This document shows positions 26,046 to 34,212 of a DNA stretch of 37,903 bases, piece after piece. Below the pieces are notes generated by a model. It was not told the DNA's origin. It searched no databases and saw only the letters and a program-made list of their open reading frames with translations. Numbering within the stretch: position 1 is the first letter of the stretch; each line of letters begins with the position of its first letter. The DNA is taken from the NCBI GenBank assembly GCA_937127285.1, contig CAKZLV010000215.1:1-37903 (forward strand), given 5' to 3'. Made by a program: the position numbers and the translations under genes. This DNA is from an uncultured Bacteroidota bacterium (GTDB lineage: Bacteria; Bacteroidota; Rhodothermia; Rhodothermales; Salinibacteraceae).

Positions 26046-26345
26046 CGCTACCGGAGAGCGGCTCCGCGAACACGGCCGGCCGTTCTCCGAGGCGCGTTTC
26101 CAGGAAGCGGGGCGGGGCAGGAGTCATCGAGCACGGATCGGCAATGGTGCAACCGCCCGTGCGTGCGGTGCATCGACACCTCCCCCCAGTCGGTTCGCAC
26201 GTCGCGGCCGGGTACCGAAATCGTAACACCCCCGGCCCGCCCCGGGTGTCGGATTCCGGCATTTCGGTTGCACACGTGGATGACCGTGCGAGCGGAGCGG
26301 CGCCTCCGGACGCACCGACGCGGACGGGAGCAGCCGACGCCGTGA

Positions 26346-26374
26346 TTGACGGTGTCCGCCCCCGCTTGTATCCT
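26346..26374 (+). promoter_or_regulatory. Candidate sigma-70-like promoter of arsR
   Basis: TTGACG (26346-26351) and TATCCT (26369-26374) are separated by exactly 17 bp, 35 bp ahead of the arsR ATG. The spacing and hexamers match the housekeeping consensus well; Bacteroidota promoters often differ, so this is a candidate. Confidence 0.45.
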
Positions 26375-26409
26375 ATCGATGCGCAAGGTCCCCATCAGAT
26401 GCCTCCCCC

Positions 26410-26748
26410 ATGCCGACGAAGGCCGACCGGTTCTCCCCCGATCTCGTCGCAGTGGCGACGCGTGCCCAAACGCTGTCTCATCCCGCCCGCCTGAAGATCC
26501 TCCGGGTGCTCGCCCGTCACGACCGCTGCATCTGTGGGGACATCGTGGAGGCGCTGCCGCTGGCCCAGGCAACGGTTTCGCGACACCTGAAGGCACTGCG
26601 GGAGGCGGGACTGGTGTCGGTCGAGCAGGACGGGCCTCGCTCCTGCTACTGCCTCCGCACCGACGCCCTGCGCCGGCTCTCGGCGGATCTTTCGGGGTTT
26701 CTCGCACCGCTTCTTGCGGACGAGCCTCTCCCCACGGACGGGTGCTAA
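26410..26748 (+). CDS. arsR: ArsR-family metalloregulator
   Basis: 112 residues. A winged helix-turn-helix with LSHPARLKILRVLARHDRC (helices 2-3) and LPLAQATVSRHLKALREAGL (recognition helix). Cysteines in RCICGDI match the helix-3 metalloid-sensing cysteine motif of ArsR repressors (C-x-C), and a further cysteine pair (SCYC) lies in the wing. The ATG at 26410 follows a good promoter candidate. Such proteins dissociate from DNA upon binding arsenite or related ions. It is alone on the plus strand; the acetyltransferase gene upstream is divergent, and no arsenic pump is adjacent, so its target genes may be elsewhere. Confidence 0.85.
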   Translation: MPTKADRFSPDLVAVATRAQTLSHPARLKILRVLARHDRCICGDIVEALPLAQATVSRHLKALREAGLVSVEQDGPRSCYCLRTDALRRLSADLSGFLAPLLADEPLPTDGC

Positions 26749-26762
26749 CCGGCACGTGCCGG
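26749..26762 (+). terminator. 14-bp perfect palindrome after the arsR stop codon
   Basis: CCGGCACGTGCCGG begins at the base after the TAA. It can form a GC-rich hairpin but is not followed by a T-run, so it is a candidate terminator only. Confidence 0.35.
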
Positions 26763-27087
26763 ACCGGCGCACACGGGTGGATCGCCCTCTTCCCTCCGTG
26801 TCCCCACCGTGCCGCCGCGCCGGATCGCCAGGGGCAGACCGGTCGCCACGACGACGGCGGGTCCCCGGGACAGACACCGCGCTCGGCACGGACCTGATAT
26901 CGACCTGATATCGACCCGGCATCAAAGCGGAGGTCGCAGGAGGCCGGTCCGGTCGACGACGAGACGGCCCGTTCTCGTCTTCTCTCGCGTCCTTTCTCAG
27001 GGGGCCCGCGGGTTCTGCCGCTCGGGTCCGGGGGCGACGGACAGACCGAAGTCCCTGCCGCAGGACGGTCGGTCAAGACGTTGGCAG
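26763..27087. other. Spacer between arsR and the DUF6686-like gene (converging)
   Basis: No gene found on either strand beyond long chance frames. The only structure noted is a two-unit 11-bp direct repeat GACCTGATATC (26891-26912) containing the GATATC palindrome. Confidence 0.5.
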
Positions 27088-27480
27088 TCAAGACCTTGGG
27101 TCCGGCATGTGGTCCTGCTGCATCCGGCCCTCGGCCACGGCGTGGAGGCTCTCGCGGAGGACCCGCATCGCTTCAGCCCCGGCGAGGAGCGTGTAGAGGT
27201 GGCGGATATCCTCCCGGCTCAAACGAATCGTCTTCGATCCGCCGGACAGCTCCCAGGCGTCTCGGTCGGCCCGATCCGGGTCCTGCACCTCCTCTCGGGC
27301 ACGCGCCACCGTGCGGCACAGATCATCGAACGCGTCGACGCCCATCCGCACCGAGAAGCGCCCGAACTGGACCTCCAGGCGGTCGCAGCAGGCGCACTGC
27401 AGGACGGAGCCGTGCGGCGTCCGGTACAGATCCGGACCGTGGAGATTGTGCGTCGTGAAGGAAGCGGCGTGGGAAGCCAT
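27088..27480 (-). CDS. Small cysteine-containing protein, resembles DUF6686
   Basis: 130 residues, ATG start. The N-terminal half has VLQCACCDRLEVQFGRFSV (a C-x-C-C cluster followed by an FG-x-F strand) and then a helical region ending in a charged tail. This pattern (short, C-x-x-C at ~30, then a strand and helices) is like the small Bacteroidota family I remember as DUF6686, but I cannot confirm it. The cysteine cluster could bind a metal. A perfect 17-bp palindrome lies 66 bp upstream (27546-27562), suggesting metal- or iron-responsive control; that is inference. Confidence 0.65.
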   Translation of the reverse strand: MASHAASFTTHNLHGPDLYRTPHGSVLQCACCDRLEVQFGRFSVRMGVDAFDDLCRTVARAREEVQDPDRADRDAWELSGGSKTIRLSREDIRHLYTLLAGAEAMRVLRESLHAVAEGRMQQDHMPDPRS

Positions 27481-27545
27481 AACGAGACGAGCGGTCGGTC
27501 AGACGTGGGGCGGTGCTCCGGCGTAGGACAGCCAGTGCGTGTTTA

Positions 27546-27562
27546 TTTAGACCTCTTCTAAA
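27546..27562. promoter_or_regulatory. 17-bp palindromic operator candidate, TTTAGA-N5-TCTAAA
   Basis: TTTAGA (27546-27551) and TCTAAA (27557-27562) are perfect inverted halves around CCTCT. On the minus strand it reads TTTAGAA-GAG-GTCTAAA, matching 13 of 14 specified positions of the rhizobial Irr/ICE iron motif TTTAGAA-N3-TTCTAAA as I recall it. It sits in the only AT-rich patch of the spacer, 66 bp before the start of the small gene, so it is well placed as an operator. A weaker relative precedes fbpA. Confidence 0.55.
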
Positions 27563-27625
27563 CAAGAGTTCCCGCCCGTTGCGCACGCTTCCGTCGTTCC
27601 CTTCCTTCTTCCGTCCCGCGCCCGC

Positions 27626-28768
27626 TTACGTCGTCACGGCCGAGGAGGCGGACGCGAGGTGAACGGTAGCGGACCGCTGGACCGCCCGTTCGATTTCGCG
27701 GACGTACCGATCGCGCTCGGACTGCATCCAGGCCCGGAATCCCTCCACGTCGTGGGCGTAGTCCTCGCGGTAGCGACGCAGGCGGTCGATGTTGAACGAT
27801 GTGCTGCGAATCCCGGCGCCGGCCCGCACGGTGTCGTGCGCGTTGCATTGCTGCTCGTAGTGGTTGTCCACCGGCACGACCTGGACCGGCTTCCCGAGAT
27901 ACATCGCCTCGCCGACCGATTCGAAGCCGGCGGTGCAGACCAGCCCCCGACACCGGGCCATCATGTCGACGAACCGGACGTCGTCGAGTTGATGAAAGGT
28001 CAACGTGGCGTCGTGGTGCTCGACGTCGGCCGCCCCGGGGCGGTCCCAGAAGCAGTGCAGGGGAACGGCCGGGTTGTCCTCGTGCCACCGGATGATTTCC
28101 TCTGCGTAGCCGCTGTTGAGGATGTAGACGAGGAAAAACGGCTCCGTGGGGCCGATGGGGCGAGACAGCACTTCGTCCCGCAGGAGGGGCGGAAGAACGA
28201 AGAGGCGGTCGGCGGGGCGATCCTCGGCGGGGTAGAGCGACAGGGCGAGGCGGGCGGATGCTCCCCAGGCCGTGATGTGGGCGAACGTCCGGGCGCCCCA
28301 GCGGTCCAATCGCTGTCCGGCCGGAAACGCGTATGCCGGATGATGAAACATGTACTGGTGGGCGACGCAGACGAACGGGACGGCCGGCTGATACCAGGCC
28401 GTGTACGCGCCGCCCAGCGGTTCGAAGAAGTTGACCACCACGTCGGGCTCGTGCTGCTCGATGGCGGCGTCGATCACCGACAGGCCGCGGAGAAAGGACG
28501 GCACCCGCCCCAGCTCTCGCAGCACGGTTTTGACCGGGCGCACGCCGCGGCGATTCGCGTCGGCGACGAAGTTGGGGCTGGGCGCAAACGTGATGGGGGC
28601 CTGGAGCTTCTCCAGGAAGAACCCCGGGACGGCGCGTCGGTCGCTTGTTCCCACCACGGCCCCTACGACCTCGTGGCCGGCCTCCGTCAGAAGCCGCTGC
28701 ATCGCCAGGGCCTGCGTCATGTGCCCCCGGCCTTCTCCCTGAACCAGAAACAGACAGCGTAGCGACAT
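27626..28768 (-). CDS. GT-B glycosyltransferase (MurG/UGT-like)
   Basis: 380 residues. It opens CLFLVQGEGRGHMTQALAM, the glycine-rich GRGH-x-T motif of UDP-sugar GT-B enzymes, and the second domain has VCTAGFESVGEAMYLGKPV (split VCTAGFESVGE/AMYLGKPVQVVP), the donor-site signature where MurG/UGT enzymes bind UDP-sugar; GKPVQVVPVDNHYEQQCNA ends it. Bacteroidota carry many such single proteins of unassigned glycolipid or exopolysaccharide role. It is alone on the minus strand between a 144-bp spacer and a large repeat region. Donor and acceptor unknown. Confidence 0.85.
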   Translation of the reverse strand: MSLRCLFLVQGEGRGHMTQALAMQRLLTEAGHEVVGAVVGTSDRRAVPGFFLEKLQAPITFAPSPNFVADANRRGVRPVKTVLRELGRVPSFLRGLSVIDAAIEQHEPDVVVNFFEPLGGAYTAWYQPAVPFVCVAHQYMFHHPAYAFPAGQRLDRWGARTFAHITAWGASARLALSLYPAEDRPADRLFVLPPLLRDEVLSRPIGPTEPFFLVYILNSGYAEEIIRWHEDNPAVPLHCFWDRPGAADVEHHDATLTFHQLDDVRFVDMMARCRGLVCTAGFESVGEAMYLGKPVQVVPVDNHYEQQCNAHDTVRAGAGIRSTSFNIDRLRRYREDYAHDVEGFRAWMQSERDRYVREIERAVQRSATVHLASASSAVTT

Positions 28769-28859
28769 AGGCCGCAGCAGCGGATGGCGAGATCAACGGG
28801 TACGTCTCCCCCTAATGGATGGGCTCGGTCGGGTTCCTGGAGCGCTCCCTGCGGTCGCG

Positions 28860-29111
28860 GGGTGTAAGGATGGACGGGGGGAGGGAGGGATGGAGGAATG
28901 GATGGGTGGACGCTATGGACGCTGGGGACGCTGGGACGCTAGGGACGCGCGGAGGCTGGGGCTGGTCGGGTCCCCTTTGCTACAGGTGCCGCTCTCTCGT
29001 CCCCAGTACCCAATACCCAATAACCAGTACCCAGTCACCAATAACCAGTACCCAGTACCCAGTGACCAACGTCCCGACGTTCTAACGCCCAACGCACCAA
29101 CGTCCAACGCA
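28860..29111. repeat. Large composite intergenic repeat, inverted copy (type-1 core at 28951-29009)
   Basis: Read in the direction of transcription (minus), it starts with GCGTTGGACGTT-like units next to the lipoprotein remnant, continues as ten heptamers (plus strand 29004-29073: CAGTACC, CAATACC, CAATAAC, CAGTACC, CAGTCAC and so on), then the conserved core 28951-29009, then GCGTCCC/AGCGTCC units and CCATCC units towards the glycosyltransferase start. The core matches 35941-35998 at about 53 of 58 positions after reverse complementation. Only the plus/minus orientation differs from the copy at 35773-36090. Confidence 0.9.
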
Positions 29112-29324
29112 TTCACCGCCGTAGCTGGACTCGCCGCCGTCGTGCTCGCCGGCGTGGTCGGCGTAGACGCTGTTCTGAACGGCGAGCCCGAACGGCCCCG
29201 CGCCCCAGGAGCCCTGATCGAGGTCGAAGGGGTCGTCCGTGGTGAAGGCCGAGACGAGGTAGCGGGCGTTGGCCGTTCCGCCGAAGAATTCGAAGCCGTC
29301 GTCCTGGTTGTTGAACACCTCGAC
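29112..29324 (-). pseudogene. Truncated fragment of a second surface-lipoprotein paralogue
   Basis: About 71 codons in one frame are clearly homologous to the lipoprotein at 29423-31087: DDGFEFFGGTANARYLVSAF corresponds to DDGFEWFGGTVNSKYLITAY there, followed by TDDPFDLDQG against TDDAFDIDQG. Identity over the segment is roughly half, so it comes from a different paralogue rather than a recent duplication. It has neither a start, signal peptide nor the C-terminal part. Its right end gives way to the terminator of the intact gene; its left end is where the repeat array starts. It is therefore a non-functional remnant. Confidence 0.85.
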
Positions 29325-29331
29325 CATGCAC

Positions 29332-29377
29332 AAAAAACGCCGGGCCCTCCGCGACGTCGTGTCGGGAGAGCCCGGCG
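29332..29377 (-). terminator. Rho-independent terminator of the surface-lipoprotein gene
   Basis: CGCCGGGC (29338-29345) pairs perfectly with GCCCGGCG (29370-29377), extended inward by TCTCC/GGAG-type pairing, and six A's on the plus strand (29332-29337) give a TTTTTT tract after the stem on the minus strand. It lies 46 bp after the stop codon and is the clearest intrinsic terminator in the window. Confidence 0.85.
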
Positions 29378-29422
29378 GGTTCATCCATCAGTCATTCAGA
29401 CTGAGGGGCGTCGGTCGGGGTG

Positions 29423-31087
29423 CTACGGGAGCGTGACCGTTCCGTCCTGGGTGATTTTCGCCCAGCCGGCGTCCAGGTTCCACTCTGCTTCCGGACCGAA
29501 GGCCCCCTTGAAGGTGACCGACGTCCAGGAATCATTGACGCCCGGCGACTTCGCACCGAAGTCAGCCGGCTCATTGGCACCTTGCACGGCGTCCCCCTGA
29601 AGGGTCGGGGTGAAGGTCTGGAACGTGCCGTTGCCGCCCTCACGGGTGATGTCCGTGTAGGGGTTACTGGTCACGATCAGGTTGCCGTTGTTGTTGAGGT
29701 AGTCGGCCAGGTTGGCGCGGAAGGCTTCACCGCGGTCACCCGAGGGGCTCCCATCGTCACCCGTCGTGAGCTGGATGAGGTCTTCGAACGACGTGTCACC
29801 GCTGAAGCTCGGGCCGATGTTGTACCAGAGGTTGTCCTGGTGCTCCAGTTCGCCGTCATCCCAGCGGTTGGCGGAGTCTTCGGAGCCGTCCAGGTCTTCA
29901 ATCTGGATGCCGAAGTCCGTGCGGCCGCCGGCGAAGATACTGTTGTGGTAGGACGTCGCGTTGTTGTCCCGGTGAATGATGAAGGGATCGTTCGCGTCGC
30001 CCGACACCTGATCGGCCGTACGATCGGGGCCCATGCCGAAGTACGTGGCGTTGGACACGATCGACTCGGCGAACGGCGTGGCGCTCTCGGGGGAACCGGC
30101 GCCGTCCATCTCGGAGGCGCGACCGGCTTCACTGCCGCCCTGAACGGCGAACCAGAACTGGTTGCTTCCGCGGAAGCCCTGGTCGATGTCGAAGGCGTCG
30201 TCCGTCTCGTAGGCGGTGATGAGGTACTTCGAGTTGACCGTTCCACCGAACCACTCGAAGCCGTCGTCGTCACTGGCGTAGGACTCGACGTACTCGATGG
30301 TCGATCCGGAACCCACAGCGCCGAGGGTCAGGCCCTGGATCTCGTCACCGTTTCCGAGCTGCGTACCGGTGTGACGGATGGAGACGTACTTGAAGATACC
30401 GACGTTGTGATCCTCGTTGTCACCACCGTAGAGGATACGACTGCCCGTGTTGTCCGGGACACCCTCAATCTGCGTCTGCCCGCCGTTGTTGGTCGGGGCA
30501 TCGCCGAGGAGGATGACACCGCCCCACAGTCCGCGGTCATTGCGCCCGAGCTCTTCCTGCTCGTCGCGGACGGACGTGAAGACGATCGGGCTGTCGGCGC
30601 TTCCTTCAGCTTCGATTGTTCCACCCGCCGCTACGATGAGGGCGGATGCATCCGCACCGCCACCGAGGCGAGCCTGGATTTCGGTTCCCGGCTCGATGAC
30701 GAGCGTCTCGCCCGCGTTGACAAAGACGAAGCCGTTCAGTTCGTACGTCTTGTCGCTCGTCCAGGTGACCTGGTTGTCCTCGTCTCCCGGAGGCACCACG
30801 CCGTTGGCGTTGATGTCCGTAACCCGGATGACTTCCGCCGTCCCGTCGTCATTGTAGTCGATGTCGGCGTACGTCGTGTCTTCTTCAACCGGGCCGGCCG
30901 GCTCGAGGCGCGTTGCCTCTTCCCCTGGATCCGGTTCCGGCTCCGGCTCCGTGGTCGGCGGTTGCGTCGTGCCGTTGTCGTCGTCGTCATCGCAACCGGC
31001 GATGAAGACCATGCCGGAAACGAGGAAAAGCATGAGGAGGGATCGGAGAGCGAACTTCGCTCCCGATGTTGTAGGCGTAAATTTCAT
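29423..31087 (-). CDS. Surface lipoprotein, partner of the TonB-dependent receptor
   Basis: 554 residues from the ATG at 31087 (a GTG precedes it directly but is unlikely). The signal peptide ends FIAGC, and the cysteine is followed by five aspartates and a long acidic, Pro/Thr-rich linker (to ~50), fitting the surface-export signals of Bacteroidota lipoproteins. The remainder is a beta-helix-like domain with repeated GG-x-N and aromatic turns, including SDDDGFEWFGGTVNSKYLIT (~267-286). Homologues next to TonB receptors are common in marine and halophilic Bacteroidota and are thought to bind a substrate at the cell surface; the substrate is not known from sequence. It is downstream of the receptor gene with two hairpins between. 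Confidence 0.85.
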   Translation of the reverse strand: MKFTPTTSGAKFALRSLLMLFLVSGMVFIAGCDDDDDNGTTQPPTTEPEPEPDPGEEATRLEPAGPVEEDTTYADIDYNDDGTAEVIRVTDINANGVVPPGDEDNQVTWTSDKTYELNGFVFVNAGETLVIEPGTEIQARLGGGADASALIVAAGGTIEAEGSADSPIVFTSVRDEQEELGRNDRGLWGGVILLGDAPTNNGGQTQIEGVPDNTGSRILYGGDNEDHNVGIFKYVSIRHTGTQLGNGDEIQGLTLGAVGSGSTIEYVESYASDDDGFEWFGGTVNSKYLITAYETDDAFDIDQGFRGSNQFWFAVQGGSEAGRASEMDGAGSPESATPFAESIVSNATYFGMGPDRTADQVSGDANDPFIIHRDNNATSYHNSIFAGGRTDFGIQIEDLDGSEDSANRWDDGELEHQDNLWYNIGPSFSGDTSFEDLIQLTTGDDGSPSGDRGEAFRANLADYLNNNGNLIVTSNPYTDITREGGNGTFQTFTPTLQGDAVQGANEPADFGAKSPGVNDSWTSVTFKGAFGPEAEWNLDAGWAKITQDGTVTLP

Positions 31088-31101
31088 CACGGATACGTGA
31101 T
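31086..31101. promoter_or_regulatory. 16-bp hairpin overlapping the lipoprotein start codon
   Basis: ATCACG-GATA-CGTGAT is a perfect 6-bp inverted repeat with a 4-nt loop that includes the first two bases of the complement of the ATG at 31085-31087. In the mRNA it would sequester the translation start, so it may limit or regulate expression relative to the receptor. It may also be coincidental. Confidence 0.4.
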
Positions 31102-31136
31102 TTGTTCAGAGAGTTCACGATGCACACAGGGAGGAG

Positions 31137-31200
31137 AAAACCCCTCATTCCGTGCACAAAAAGAGGGGACAATTGTTACACCAATTCTCCCTTTTGGGAG
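31137..31200 (-). terminator. Two hairpins between the TonB receptor and its lipoprotein gene
   Basis: CTCCC-TTTT-GGGAG (31187-31200) and CCCCTC (31141-31146)/GAGGGG (31163-31168) are inverted repeats. The second is followed on the minus strand by TTTTC (31137-31140), so it resembles a weak intrinsic terminator. The arrangement would let the receptor be made at a different level from the lipoprotein, either by partial termination or by mRNA processing. Confidence 0.5.
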
Positions 31201-31292
31201 TTATCCTACTGTTTATTCTTGCAGTGTATGGAGGGTCTGTATGAGTCTGGCGGTTCCGACCGGTTTCGGTCGTGCCAACGAACGGGGCAGGC

Positions 31293-34112
31293 CTAGTAGC
31301 GGTACGAGATCCCAACCGACACCGTCCGGCCGAGGGGGCGCTCGTCGTTGATGAACTCATTGCCGCGGAAGGTCTGCGAGACGACCTCATCTGTGTTCAG
31401 CACGTTGGAAACGGAGAGCGAAACCTCGACCCCTTGCAGGAGCTCCTGCGAGGCGTTGAGGTCCAACGAACTCCGTCCGCGCTCGTAGATGTCGATTCCG
31501 TTCGCCGACACGGTCTGAATGCGGTCGCCGAAGCGGTTGAAGAAGACGTTCACGCTCGTTCCGGTCTCTGGGTTGTCGTAGCCGGCGCTCAGGTTCACGA
31601 TGTACGGAGACTGGCCCTGAAGCTGCCGGGTTTCGCTCGGATCTTCCTGAAAGTCGCTGATGAGATCGAGCACCTCCTGCGTGCGGTCGATCTCGGACTG
31701 CGTCAGCGTCAGATTCCCGCCCACCTGAACGTACTGCAGCAAGGGCGCGATGAAGTCCAGACGCTTCTGGGCTTCCAGTTCGAGGCCGTAGACGGTGGCG
31801 TTGTCGCGATTGGTGAAGGTGATAATGCCCTGGTCGACCGACTGCGTGTCGAAGGTCCGTTCGATGGCGTCGTTAAAGTCTTTGAAGTACACGCTGGCGG
31901 AGACCAGTTCGCCGGCGCGCGGGAACCACTCCCAGCGCAGATCCAGGTTGTTGACCGTCGTGCGCGTCAGGTCGGCGTTTCCCTCCACGGTGAAGTCTCC
32001 GATGAAGCTGAACGACTGAAACGGAGAGAACTCTCGGAAGGAGGGCAGGGCGATGGTCCGCCCGTAGGCCAGGCGCACGTTCATATTTTCCCGGAGCGAC
32101 CACACGAAGTTGGCGGAGGGCAGGACGTCGAACTGAGAGAACGACCCTTCCTCTTCGACAGCCGACCCGCCCACCGTATTCAACGACATGTCGGTGTATT
32201 CGAGGCGTGCCCCACCAATGAACTTGAGGGATGAAAGACCGGGCACCGGGGTGTCGACCATGACGTATCCGGCGCCGGTGCTCTGGTCGGCGTCGTAGTT
32301 TCCCCCCTGCGACGGCACCTCGGTTACGAACGAACCGAAGCTGTCATCCGGGAGAATGCCCGCACGCTCGTTCACGTACTCGTTCGGATCTCCGCTGAAC
32401 CCGAACCCTGTCGGCGACTCGTGCTTGAAAACGCGCTCCCGAAACTCGCGGGTGCGGGTTCGGAACTTCCCGCCCACCTCGAAGCGGGAGGCTCCGACGG
32501 GGATTTCGATGGACGTTTTTCCAGACCAGCTGTCTTCGGTCAGGTCTCGGAAGTACCGCGTCGGCACGCCGAGACCTCCCTTGTTGAAGGAGTACGCAAC
32601 GACTTCTCCATTGTCGGATCGCGTCTCGTTCGGAAAGAACCGGTTGTCCGGTTCGTCGCGGGCAACTTCGGAGTAGGCCGCCTTCCAGTTGACCCGAACG
32701 CCCGAGCGCCCGCTTCCCAACTGGTGGGAGCCGTCGATTTCCGCCGACTGGACGGTCCGTTCGATCAACCGCGACACCCGGGTCTGCACCCCCCGGTTTC
32801 CGGTCACGTTGTCGCGAGGCAGAGACCCCGTCTCGAATCGGGCAATGCGTTCCTCGTCGCGGTTGTAGAGAAAGCGCAGGCTGATTTCGTTTCGAGAGGT
32901 CGGTTGAAAGGATAGGCCGACGAGTCCGCCCAGAAGGGTTTCCTCGACGCCTCGCTGGGTGGTGTAGTCCGCCTCCCGCTGAAGCTCCTCGGCGTCCAGG
33001 CCGACCTGCGAATACCGGGTGGTCGTGCCGCCTTCGTATCCCGAGAACGACTCGTCGTACGTAAGCGAAGCAATGACCCCCAGCGGCCGGTCTCCGAGAA
33101 CCGCAAACTGGTTGCCGAGTGCGACCTCGGCCCCTCGGTTCGCGAGCACGTCTTCGGACGCCGGCGAGACGCCGGTAGCGAACGCACGGGTGAGCTCGTT
33201 CAGCGCAGTTCGGCGCTCGGGGACCGATGTGGGTTGCGGGGGGATGTTGTCCTGGTCGGCCGCCGACGGGACCTCGTCCAGGCCGTCCGGCGCGCTCAGG
33301 AAATCACCGCCGAGCCCGACCTCCGTGTTGAAGGAGGAGGAGAGGGAAGCATTGAGAAAAAAGTCGTCCGGGAACGATTTGGTCGCGATGTTGACCGCCC
33401 CGCCGGTGAACGTACCGGGCTGATCGGGCGTGAAGGTTTTGGCCGTGACGACGTTGTCGATCAGGCTCGACGGAAAGATGTCGAGGGGAACGCTGTTGCC
33501 CTCCGGATCGGCCGTGGGAAGGGTGGTGCCGTTGAGCTGAACGTCGACGTACCGACCCTGAAGGCCGCGGACGTTGACGTATTTGCCCTCGACGATGGAC
33601 GCGCCCGTCACTTTGCTCATCGCGTCGGCCACGTCCCCGGCCCCGGCCCGGCTGATGAGTTCGGCGCTGATCGCGTTGCTGAGCGCCGCTGCCTTCGCGC
33701 GTCGCTTCAAGAGCCCGGCTTCGGAGTCCCGAGCCGCCTCAGCCGTTACGACGACTTCCTCCAGCTCCGCGGTCTGCTCTTTCAGGCTGACGTCGACCTT
33801 GACCGTCTCCCCGGCTTCGACCTCCACGCCGGTTACGGTTTTCTGCGTGAAGCCAACGAAGGAGAAGAGAACGTCGTACGATCCCGGCTCGAGCCCGGTA
33901 ATGCGATAGCGCCCTTTCAGGTCGGTCGACGTACCGGTGGTCGTTCCCTTGATGGAAACGTTGGCTCCGGGGAGCGTCTCCCCGTTGGCCGCATCCACAA
34001 CGACGCCGGCGATCGCACCGGTGTCCTGCGCCATCGAGGGCGCCGCCCCCACAGCCAGAAGGAGGAAAGCGGCAAGGATGCAGCGGAACCATCCGGAAGG
34101 ACCTGAAGACAT
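31293..34112 (-). CDS. TonB-dependent outer-membrane receptor with carboxypeptidase-regulatory-like N-domain
   Basis: 939 residues from the ATG at 34112; a GTG nine codons earlier is possible but puts extra residues before the signal peptide. The signal peptide ends APSMAQ (about residue 29). Next comes a CarboxypepD_reg-like domain (IAGVVVDAANGETLPGANVS..., to ~110), a TonB-box-like LEEVVVTAEA, a plug domain with VNVRGLQGRYVDVQLNGT, and a ~650-residue beta-barrel ending in aromatic SYRY. Role: uptake of a specific ligand across the outer membrane at the expense of the proton-motive force via TonB-ExbB-ExbD. The partner surface lipoprotein follows on the same strand. A direct-repeat element lies 101 bp upstream (34213-34252). 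Confidence 0.93.
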   Translation of the reverse strand: MSSGPSGWFRCILAAFLLLAVGAAPSMAQDTGAIAGVVVDAANGETLPGANVSIKGTTTGTSTDLKGRYRITGLEPGSYDVLFSFVGFTQKTVTGVEVEAGETVKVDVSLKEQTAELEEVVVTAEAARDSEAGLLKRRAKAAALSNAISAELISRAGAGDVADAMSKVTGASIVEGKYVNVRGLQGRYVDVQLNGTTLPTADPEGNSVPLDIFPSSLIDNVVTAKTFTPDQPGTFTGGAVNIATKSFPDDFFLNASLSSSFNTEVGLGGDFLSAPDGLDEVPSAADQDNIPPQPTSVPERRTALNELTRAFATGVSPASEDVLANRGAEVALGNQFAVLGDRPLGVIASLTYDESFSGYEGGTTTRYSQVGLDAEELQREADYTTQRGVEETLLGGLVGLSFQPTSRNEISLRFLYNRDEERIARFETGSLPRDNVTGNRGVQTRVSRLIERTVQSAEIDGSHQLGSGRSGVRVNWKAAYSEVARDEPDNRFFPNETRSDNGEVVAYSFNKGGLGVPTRYFRDLTEDSWSGKTSIEIPVGASRFEVGGKFRTRTREFRERVFKHESPTGFGFSGDPNEYVNERAGILPDDSFGSFVTEVPSQGGNYDADQSTGAGYVMVDTPVPGLSSLKFIGGARLEYTDMSLNTVGGSAVEEEGSFSQFDVLPSANFVWSLRENMNVRLAYGRTIALPSFREFSPFQSFSFIGDFTVEGNADLTRTTVNNLDLRWEWFPRAGELVSASVYFKDFNDAIERTFDTQSVDQGIITFTNRDNATVYGLELEAQKRLDFIAPLLQYVQVGGNLTLTQSEIDRTQEVLDLISDFQEDPSETRQLQGQSPYIVNLSAGYDNPETGTSVNVFFNRFGDRIQTVSANGIDIYERGRSSLDLNASQELLQGVEVSLSVSNVLNTDEVVSQTFRGNEFINDERPLGRTVSVGISYRY

Positions 34113-34212
34113 AGGCAGCGGGTTTTTTGAGCCAATCACGAATGCGCCGAAAACACGGACTGGGCGCGAAGTGAACTACATCTGATTGTGCGTCCCGCAG
34201 GGTAAGAGGCGT

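Larger units (their letters stand above)
25753..26345. other. Repeat-bearing spacer between the acetyltransferase and arsR
   Basis: 593 bp with no credible gene. It holds a 15-mer tandem repeat (25843-25887) and a 13-mer array (25968-26045), both annotated separately, and otherwise GC-rich sequence up to the arsR promoter. Both flanking genes point outward, so both promoters should be here. Confidence 0.6.

Noticed and set aside
26749-27087. A gene downstream of arsR on the plus strand
   Set aside because: Open frames are short, overlap without conserved motifs and have random GC-rich composition.
29325-29384. Residues upstream of the lipoprotein remnant as its N-terminus
   Set aside because: These codons translate the terminator hairpin of the neighbouring gene; no homology to the paralogue.
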